Assembly (NCBI GenBank): GCA_015680685.1
Contig: MNCI01008335.1
Span: 177,230-216,714 of the forward strand
Direction of reading: 5' to 3'
From: Gnetum montanum
Lineage: Eukaryota; Streptophyta; Gnetopsida; Gnetales; Gnetaceae
Length of the DNA stretch: 39,485 nucleotides
Below are positions 32,851-39,485 of the stretch, piece by piece. The position numbers and the translations under genes are program-made. Below the pieces are notes generated by a model that was not told the DNA's origin, did no database searches, and saw only the letters and a program-made list of their open reading frames with translations. Position 1 is the first letter of the stretch; every line of letters begins with the position of its first letter.

Positions 32851-34404
32851 ATTAAGGTAGTGAGACTCTAGTTGGAAGAGTTAGAGGTGAAACCATAGGA
32901 CTTATAGGGTCATATTAATAGAAGTCCACTACTTTAATAGATAAGAAGGAGGTAGCTTTAAGTTACTTTACCTCTTCTATCAATCTTTGGATCATCTAAA
33001 ATGCTTGGTTTAAGCTTTGAGACACTCCTGCTAGTTGTGCTAACTATGTTATTTACTATTGGACTAATTGTGTCATCCATGGCCTAGTTGCAGGTTGTGA
33101 AACCATGCAATGCGCTTGATGTGTTAGCTATGCTATAGTGATAGTGATTAGGGCAAGCAATGCACACATGGGTTGGGCCGATGCTAGGGGTGTTGATGAA
33201 ATAGACAAAACATAGGATTCCTGACTCATTTGAGGCCTAGAGATGGGCCCTGCATGGATGTACAGTTGAGCTACTATGGTTACTACATGCAGAGATGGCT
33301 AAATGGGTTGCAGTGATGCTACGAAAGGTAAGTCAAGGAAAGTCGTTGGGTCAAAATATATGCATTGTGTTTGATGCATTGTGTTTGATGCATTGTTATT
33401 ACAAGTGTTAACCTAGGTTTGGTAGAGTGGGAAGGTGATGCTAGTGCTATGACCATCTTGAAGAGAAAGGATGAACTAGACCGAGGAGCCAAACTAAGGC
33501 TCACTCTTTGGAAGACAATGTGGGAGGAAGCCTCATGCTTGAAGTGAGCTTCAAACGCATCATCTTCTTCCTGTAGGGGGTCCTCGTAGTCTGTTCCTAT
33601 GTCATACTCACCTACTCGAATGAGCTAGGCTAACTGCCAATGGTAGGGCTCCATGAGCAGGATGATATCGAATGAAGAAGGGATCTACTTCCATCCATCC
33701 CAGTGGATTAACTTGTAGTTTCATTTTACCTTCATGTTAGGGTGATCTATAGATAACCCTACTTGAATCTTCATGCATATAAAGTTATACTACTCATTTC
33801 TTAGCATGGCATATTTTCAGTCTTAACTACATAACCTAAGGGATTGCCTTGGTCCTACCATTATATGACTCCCAAGGTTGTTAATCTAGGTCTCCTATGT
33901 GATGGGCAAGATGTTGAGTGCATTTGAGATTAACATCAAAGGTTGATCTAGGTTCATGGTCATAGATCAAGTTGCAAGAGGGGACTACAAGGGTTTTTGG
34001 TTGTGAAACACTATGGATTACACTAAAACTAACCTTGTCCAAGCTAACATCACTGACTACATTCTCCATGGTGAAAAGCAAACTACACTAACTACACTCT
34101 CCATGCTAGAGAGTAGACTATGCTAGCTACACTGGAGATTACCACATTCCAACTAAAAATGATAATTTTTTAGCAAGCAGTAGGAATGAGTGTAATTTGG
34201 GTAACTGCACAGGGTCCTGGGGGGATCAACTACAAGGTCTAATCTACATCAATAAATTAGTAGACAATTCTTATGCTAGCCTAAGATCCAAATACTACTA
34301 TGCATGTAGTAGGTCACTAGGGTTGTTATGATCTACGCTGTCCCAAAGCCAACAACTATGATGTAAAGAGCATGTGAGACCACCACAACGGAGTCTAAAA
34401 AAGT
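32851..34404 (-). other. Element B 5' leader, possible gag N-terminus
   Basis: Minus strand contains an acidic stretch near 33640-33530 (RVGEYDIGTDYEDPLQEEDD, then AFEAHFKHEASSH) which may be gag N-terminus or the extra ORF that Ogre elements have before gag. Not enough to decide. The rest looks noncoding. Confidence 0.4.
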
Positions 34405-34424
34405 GGCTCGACCCTCCTTCTAAT
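34405..34424 (-). other. Possible primer binding site of element B
   Basis: Minus strand directly inside the 5' LTR: GGAGGGTCGAGCCACT. The TC.GAGCCA part resembles a tRNA-Met-complementary site, but the first bases do not fit well. Confidence 0.3.
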
Positions 34425-35998
34425 GCTAGAAACTATAATGACTAAAAACATCAACAGCTGGTACACCAAGGTCCACAGGCATACCACCTAATCCCAAATC
34501 TATATGAGGGCCTGTTGGAGGTAGAGACAGGGCACCCTGGATGGTCTAGCCAATTAAGTAGGGACCTACCAAATTCAACAAGGGTGCAATGTGGTTAGCT
34601 ACAATGCTAATGTGAGGCAATGCTAAGGGTGCATGTAGTGTTTACGATTGTGGTACTTGTGGTGTTAATGGAATTGAGCGTAGTTACAAGTACCCAAGGA
34701 GGTAAGCATAGTCAAGTGTTTCAGTGAGGTAGGCAGTGTCAACATGTGAGGACCATCGACTAAGCATAGTTCAAGAATGTCTATGTAGTAAAAATAGTGA
34801 AAAATGAAAATAAAGTGCTAAAAATGCAAAGAAATGGAGAGAATGAAGTAGAATCCCATCCAAAATGGGGTTGAGTGTAGTTAACACCAAAAGGGGATAT
34901 AGAAAGTATGTGGTGTACAATAGGGACATGTGGATAGCATAGTCATAGTTCTTGGGCTATCTAGCCATGAAGAATAGTGTTCTACTAAGGCATTTACATC
35001 TACTAAATCAACTACCACAATGTACTACTAGATGCAGTGTTTTCTTGGAGGCCTGCCACTTCACTCATTTGCTCACTTGCCAATTGCTTGTTGAACTCAC
35101 CAAACTGAAGAAAGACCCCTCCCTCTCTCTTCTTTTCTCAATGAAAATGTTGAAGGCATAGGTATTTATAGGTTTAGGATTAGCAAAAAATGTAGAATGG
35201 CTACCACATGATGGATGGGACAACTGGGACTACACTTAGTATAGTTACTATTCATGTGGTATGCTAATGGGGCTAATGGTATTATGCTTTACCGTGCTCT
35301 GCTAGACTTCATTGGAGTGTGAGACTGTGACTACATTACCAACCACATGTGTTTGCACCAAGAGGACTACGAGGTATCTAAAAGATAAAGCTCAGAGACT
35401 ATGCTCCATGGGACTATGTTCTCCATGCTCTCACATGGGGGTCAAGTGTGGTTACAATTTTATGGCAAAATGGATTACAAAAAAGAAGCAATTTGCAAAC
35501 TACACTTGCTAAAGGTGAGTTGACTATGTTCTGGAGCTGAGTTGAGCATCATTGCTATGCTCTGAAGGCCATTGGAGACTATCCTTGCTAACTATGTTGT
35601 TCTAAAAGGTGACTATGCTCTGGGCTGGGGGAGAGTGTAGTCTAACTATTAATCAAATTTATGAGGGAAATGGATTTTCTTGGAAACTACACTCTCCTTA
35701 GGAGGCTAGCTACTTTCCCAACTGGGGGTGAGTGTAGCCTCAACACTTAGCAAAATTTGTGAAAACTGGCTTTCTACTAACTACACTTTCCATATCTACA
35801 TTGTCTATGACTTGGAATGGTATGCCTGGGACAGAGCATAGTCTCAACACTTAGGAAAAATTTCAAGATTTTTCCCTCCAACTGACTATGCTCTAGGAGA
35901 CTACACTCTCTACACTCTGTAGAGGGGTTCAGCCTAGTTTCCACATTTTGCAAAAATTTACAACTGGGATGCCACAATCTAGATTTGGTGGTGTTTCA
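34425..35998 (-). repeat. Element B 5' LTR (right copy), 1574 bp
   Basis: Partner of 7241-8781 with the same ends (TGCTAGA ... GGTGGTGTTTCA). TATAAATA on the minus strand at 35163-35170. U3 carries the CTACACTCTCC / GAGTGTAGTC words; a short inverted repeat around 8048-8064 in the left LTR is partly worn here. Confidence 0.85.
35163..35170 (-). promoter_or_regulatory. TATA box in B right (5') LTR
   Basis: Minus strand CCTATAAATACC, at the same place as in the left LTR. Confidence 0.6.
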
Positions 35999-36354
35999 AA
36001 GGAGACCTCTCCCATGTTGATCCTTTTACCCTTAGCATGAAAAGATGGGAGGATGCCAAAAATGACTTAATTTAATGACTTGATAACTATTTCTTGATGT
36101 CTAGTGATCCCTAGACCTACTAGAACCCTTGGGAGCTTCTGGAAGCTCAAAAATGAGTCAAAAATGGTACAAATTTGACACCCCTTTCTCATCCATGGTA
36201 GGGCAACCATTCCTAGTGTGTAAAAAAGGGGGAAGTTTCATGAGACACTTCTAAGCCTCCATACTACCAAATCTTAACACCCAACATTGACCATCAACAC
36301 CAGCAACCTCGAAGGTTGACATGCATGGTTGATCAACTACAAATCTAGCCTAGA

Positions 36355-38330
36355 TCTAACCTTTTTTGGATTTAAAGGACCTCTTCCATGTTGATCCTTA
36401 TACCCCCAGCATGGAAAAAATATGGAAAGCCTAAAACTCCCCTCACAGCCCCCAAAATGACTAGATTTTTACCTTAGGCACTAATGACTGATTCTAGCAA
36501 CCCTGTGAGCACTCATGCATGGCTAGATCAATCAAAAGGGATTGAAAAATATTTTCCCCCATGTTTCAATGCTAATCATGGAAGCCCCAATGTGGAAAGA
36601 TGGGGGGAAAGTCCAAAAATGGCTTATGACCCTTGAAATAGTCAAATTTCAGTGTCAAATAGTAGCCATCAACACTGGCGACCTTAGGGACCTACATGCA
36701 TGGCCAAAAGTGATCAAAATGCTATCCCCCCAATTTTCCACACTGAGCATGGAAGCCCCAATGTGGAAAAAGGAGGGGAAGTTCAAAAAATGCATGGTCA
36801 ACCTTGAAACAATGAAATTTCAACATTAAGTAGTGGCCATTATCACTAGCAACCTAAGAAGCCCACATGCATGCCTGAGAGTGAGCAAAAGTGATTAAAA
36901 AGATTTTTCCCCAATTTTCCATGTTAATCGTGGAAGCCTTAGCATGGAAAAGGGTGGGAAGTTCTAAAAATGCCTTTTCAACCTTGAAATAATGGAATCT
37001 TAACATCAAGTAGCAGTAATCATCGCTAGTAATCCCAGAAACCTGCATGCATGGTCGAAGAAGGCCAAAAACCACCAAAAAGCTTTCCCCCCATTTTTCC
37101 ACACTACGCATGAAAGTCGTAGCATGGAAAAATTGGTGGAAGCCCAAAAAAAACTTATCAACCTTCAGGATAGCCAAATTTTGACACCAAGCCTTGGCAA
37201 TCATTGCCAACAACCTCAAAAGCCCACATGCATGACCAAAAGTGGTTATAAAGTGTTAAAAAGCTTTGCACCCCTGCCACCCCAAAATTTTCCATGCTAA
37301 GCATGGAAGCCCCAACATGGAAAAATTGGGGAAGTCCAAAAACCACCTAAAAAACCTCTAAAATAACCATTTTTAACTCCAAACCTTGGTCCTCAACTTC
37401 GACAGCCTTGGAGGCTAATAGGCAAAGTCGATTGAGGTTGAATTTGATCAAAAATTAATTCCCCCTTATTTTCCACACTAAGCATGGAAGAAAGGGGGAA
37501 AGCCAAAAACCCATTTGGAAATACCCAAAGTCGATTGAGGTTGAATTTGATCAAAAATTCACTCCCCCTTATATTCCACACTAAGCATGGAAGAAAGGGG
37601 AAAAGCCAAAAACCCATTTGGAAATACCCAAAATTGCCAAAACATGAGACCAAACCTCAATCCTCAACCCCAAAAACCTTGGAGGTCGACATGCAATTGA
37701 TTGAGATTAAAATTGGTTAAAAATCCAATCCCCCTTATTTTCCACACTAATCATGGAAGCCTTATTATGGAAGAAAAGGGGGAAGCCAAAACAACCATTT
37801 CAAAATTTCCAAAATTGCCAAAAATTAAGACCAAACCTCAGCCCTCAACCCCAACAACCCTGAAGGCTAACATGTAAAGTTGATTCAGGTCAAAATCAAC
37901 CAAAAATGCACTCCCCCTTATTTTCCATGCTATGCATGGATGCCCCAACATGGAAGAAAGGGAAAAGCAAAAAACCCATTTGGAAATGCCTAAAATTGCC
38001 AAAACTTGAGACCAAAACTTTGTCCTTGACCCCAGCAACCTCAAAGGTTGACATGCAAAGTCAATTAAGGTCAAAATTGGTCAAAAATCTACTCTCCCTT
38101 GTTTTCCATGCTGAGCATGGAAGCCTCAGTGTGAAAGAAAGGGGGAAAGTCATTTCAACACCTATTAACACTCAAAATAACCTTGAATGACCTTGGAATG
38201 AAGCAAAAAGATGCACAACCTCTAGTACTAGGTACCAGCTACCTATTTGACCTTATTTTTACTTAGATTTTAGTTCCCCATGCTAAACCACCTCTTTTCC
38301 ATGCTAGCTAGCATGGAAACAAGGGGGGAA
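36355..38330 (+). repeat. About 12 units of a 180-bp tandem repeat in the C spacer
   Basis: Each unit contains CCCCC..TTTTCCACACTAAGC, ATGGAAGCCCCAA, a GGGGGAAG.CCAAAAA block, then AACCTTGGAGG and CATGCA. Unit landmarks at about 36380, 36555, 36728, 36908, 37088, 37277, 37460, 37565, 37730, 37912, 38094 and 38280 give a period of 173-189 bp except for one 105-bp step. Confidence 0.88.
37425..37634 (+). repeat. Recent 105-bp duplication within the 180-bp array
   Basis: The blocks 37425-37530 and 37530-37634 are nearly identical (AGTCGATTGAGGTTGAATTT through CCCATTTGGAAATACCCAAA), much closer than any other pair of units. Confidence 0.8.
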
Positions 38331-38604
38331 GACTTCAAGACTTGCTTTTTGACCTTTACAAACCTCCAGAGTAATCAATTTTTATGGATCTCACCCTGCA
38401 TTGCCTTGGGAAGGTCATGGGACCCCAATTTTGGACCTCTAAACATCCCAAATCATATTTTTTATAGTCTCCATACTAAGGGTCCTATTTCGATGCTAAG
38501 CCTTGCATGAAAGCCTCAAAGCACTTGATTTTTGAATCTAGATAGCCCAAAAATAGCCTAGATTGGTGCTTGAACTCACTTAATAGCCTTATAGCCTTAA
38601 AACA
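38331..38604. other. C spacer, noncoding
   Basis: After the tandem array; nothing recognised. Confidence 0.4.
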
Positions 38605-38980
38605 ATGCCCACTATGGCCTAAAACTGGCAAAACTTAATCATTTTTACCTATATTAAACTAATTTTATAATATATGGCCCATTTTACTTGATTTTTGACT
38701 TATTATGTAATATTTTGTCTTGTTTTTTTACACTTATATTGCCTTATGACATGGTTGACCTTCTATGGCCTCTATATACCCCTATATGTTCATTTTTTGC
38801 CTTATTATAGCTCTATTTGTCTTTTTCTGGCTTAAATGATATCAAATAGTGAGGTTTAACCTTCCTTGACCACCGTTTCACACCATTTGACCATGGCCCA
38901 CTAAGGCCTTAAACTAGCATCATAGTTCACCAAGACTATTAACTAGCATCATGGCCTGCTAAGGCCTAAAATTGGAAAAA
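38605..38980 (+). repeat. 29-bp minisatellite just 5' of C RT region
   Basis: One isolated unit at 38606-38632 (GGCCTAAAACTGGCA) and about three units at 38888-38980 (AAGGCCTTAAACTAGCATCA and AAGGCCTAAAATTGG), same strand as in 736-948. Confidence 0.75.
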
Positions 38981-39154
38981 TGGTGTTCTTTATTAACCAT
39001 TTGTAGCCTTACTTCTTGTACTTTCCCTTGTTTGACCTTTATATGACCTTTTTTTGCCTCTATTGCACTTTTTTGAATTGACCTCATCTCATTAATGACC
39101 TTGGATGGCCTTGGTTACATTAGATTTGCATATGTTTTACGGCATATTAACATT

Positions 39155-39174
39155 ATTTATTCACTTTTATCTAG
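39155..39174 (+). other. Candidate 3' splice site before C RT region
   Basis: TTTATTCACTTTTATCTAG|G, AG at 39173-39174, at the boundary between AT-rich spacer and coding-like sequence. Counterpart of 23826-23850. Confidence 0.5.
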
Positions 39175-39485
39175 GTGCCACTTAACATGCTTTTGGTTGA
39201 TATGCAAGATAAAACTATGAGTACATGGACCTCATGATGACATTAAATGGTGTATCAACCTTGGTTGTTTAGATCTTGAGCCTAAGAGTCTTGTAGACCA
39301 CATAGCCTCAATAGAGAAACCTCTAGAATGGCCTAAAAACCTAGTCAAATCCCTTGACTTAGAAGTGGAAGACATAACCAAAGACCCTCTAGTTGAGGTT
39401 CTTGTCACAACAAATAGTGATGAGGAGAAGACCCTTAAAATAAGTTCCTCACTAGAGCCTCGATGTGCCTAAGACATCACTAAAG
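39175..39485 (+). pseudogene. Element C pre-RT segment, cut by window end
   Basis: Plus strand: HDDIKWCINLGCLDLEP, DHIASIEKPLEWPKNLV, KSLDLEVEDITKDPLVEVL and TLKISSSLEP. Matches block by block the pre-RT segment of element B at 23750-23550 (YNNIE.CID, NLEP, ASIEVPPKWPNHLV, AIDLEVGN, DPLVKIL, TLKLSSLLES). Stops are present near its start and at SLEPRCA. The RT core must lie beyond the window. Confidence 0.85.

Larger units (their letters stand above)
7241..35998 (-). mobile_element. Element B: Tat-lineage Ty3/gypsy retrotransposon, minus strand, interrupted by element A
   Basis: Two direct repeats (7241-8781 and 34425-35998), both starting TGCTAGA and ending TTTCA on the plus strand, flank minus-strand gag, protease, RT, RNase H, second RNase H and integrase remnants in Ty3/gypsy order. 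A weak tRNA-Met-like primer site lies inside the right LTR and a purine tract lies inside the left LTR, so the right LTR is 5'. The dual RNase H is characteristic of the Tat lineage. Total span is 28.76 kb; without the nested 10.08-kb element A it is about 18.7 kb, large for the superfamily and in the range of Ogre-like elements. LTR copies differ by roughly a quarter of sites over the stretch I compared by eye. Confidence 0.85.
1..39485 (+). mobile_element. Element C: outermost Tat-like Ty3/gypsy retrotransposon, plus strand, both ends outside window
   Basis: Protease remnants at the left edge (1-610) and the pre-RT region at the right edge (39175-39485) are both plus strand. Each matches the corresponding part of element B: the protease copies share VDDG/IDDG, TNVIP, LKSFNGS and FNL.L motifs; the pre-RT copies share NLEP/DLEP, ASIE, LEV and DPLV. 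They are therefore read as one element. Between them lie an antisense gene, tandem repeats and the whole of element B, inserted in opposite orientation. No LTR, gag, RT core or integrase of C is inside the window. The joining of the two ends is inferred from matching domain order and spacer contents. Confidence 0.7.

Noticed and set aside
36355-38330. Regularly spaced repeats considered as a CRISPR-like array
   Set aside because: The 180-bp units are similar throughout, without unique spacers, in a plant retrotransposon setting.

Overview
This is repeat DNA from a large plant nuclear genome. I find no host gene. It is a three-level nest of decayed Ty3/gypsy LTR retrotransposons, recognised from protease, reverse transcriptase (RT), RNase H and integrase remnants. 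All reading frames are broken by TAG/TAA/TGA at old CAG/CAA/TGG codons and by frameshifts, as expected for long-methylated, CpG-depleted plant DNA. Athila and Tat lineages together indicate a seed plant or relative, but the species cannot be named from this window.

Layout. Element C (plus strand, incomplete at both ends) is the oldest. It has a protease at 1-610, a long protease-to-RT spacer, and the start of its RT region at 39175-39485. Element B (minus strand, 7241-35998, Tat lineage with two RNase H domains) is inserted in C's spacer. B has LTRs at 7241-8781 and 34425-35998, gag at 31.7-32.85 kb, protease at 30.2-31.15 kb, RT and RNase H at 21.7-23.8 kb, and an integrase split in two. Element A (minus strand, 10887-20970, Athila lineage) is inserted in B's integrase. 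A has 854/870-bp LTRs, a tRNA-Asp-type primer binding site, gag, protease, RT, RNase H and integrase. Five-base flanks GTGGT/ATAGT look like a decayed target-site duplication.

Most notable. In both B and C the protease and RT regions are separated by a very long spacer (about 6.4 kb in B; about 9.8 kb in C after removing B). Each spacer carries a gene antisense to the retrotransposon. The two copies (B: plus strand, 25510-28990; C: minus strand, 4837-1740) share one six-exon model. Exon lengths match (about 450, 230-270, 1055, 195-231, 138 bp, then a coiled-coil last exon), and the short introns (80-149 bp) have mostly canonical splice sites. The first recognisable exon resembles part of an FCP1/NIF-type HAD phosphatase domain. 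Both spacers end at a good 3' splice site just before the RT reading frame. Since Ogre-type Tat elements are known to have an intron between protease and RT, the spacer may be a giant intron hosting an antisense spliced gene.

A 29-bp minisatellite, always in the same orientation relative to its element, brackets the spacer in both elements and recurs downstream of B's integrase. C's spacer also holds about 12 units of a 180-bp tandem repeat. One 45-bp exact duplication flanking an N is probably an assembly artefact.
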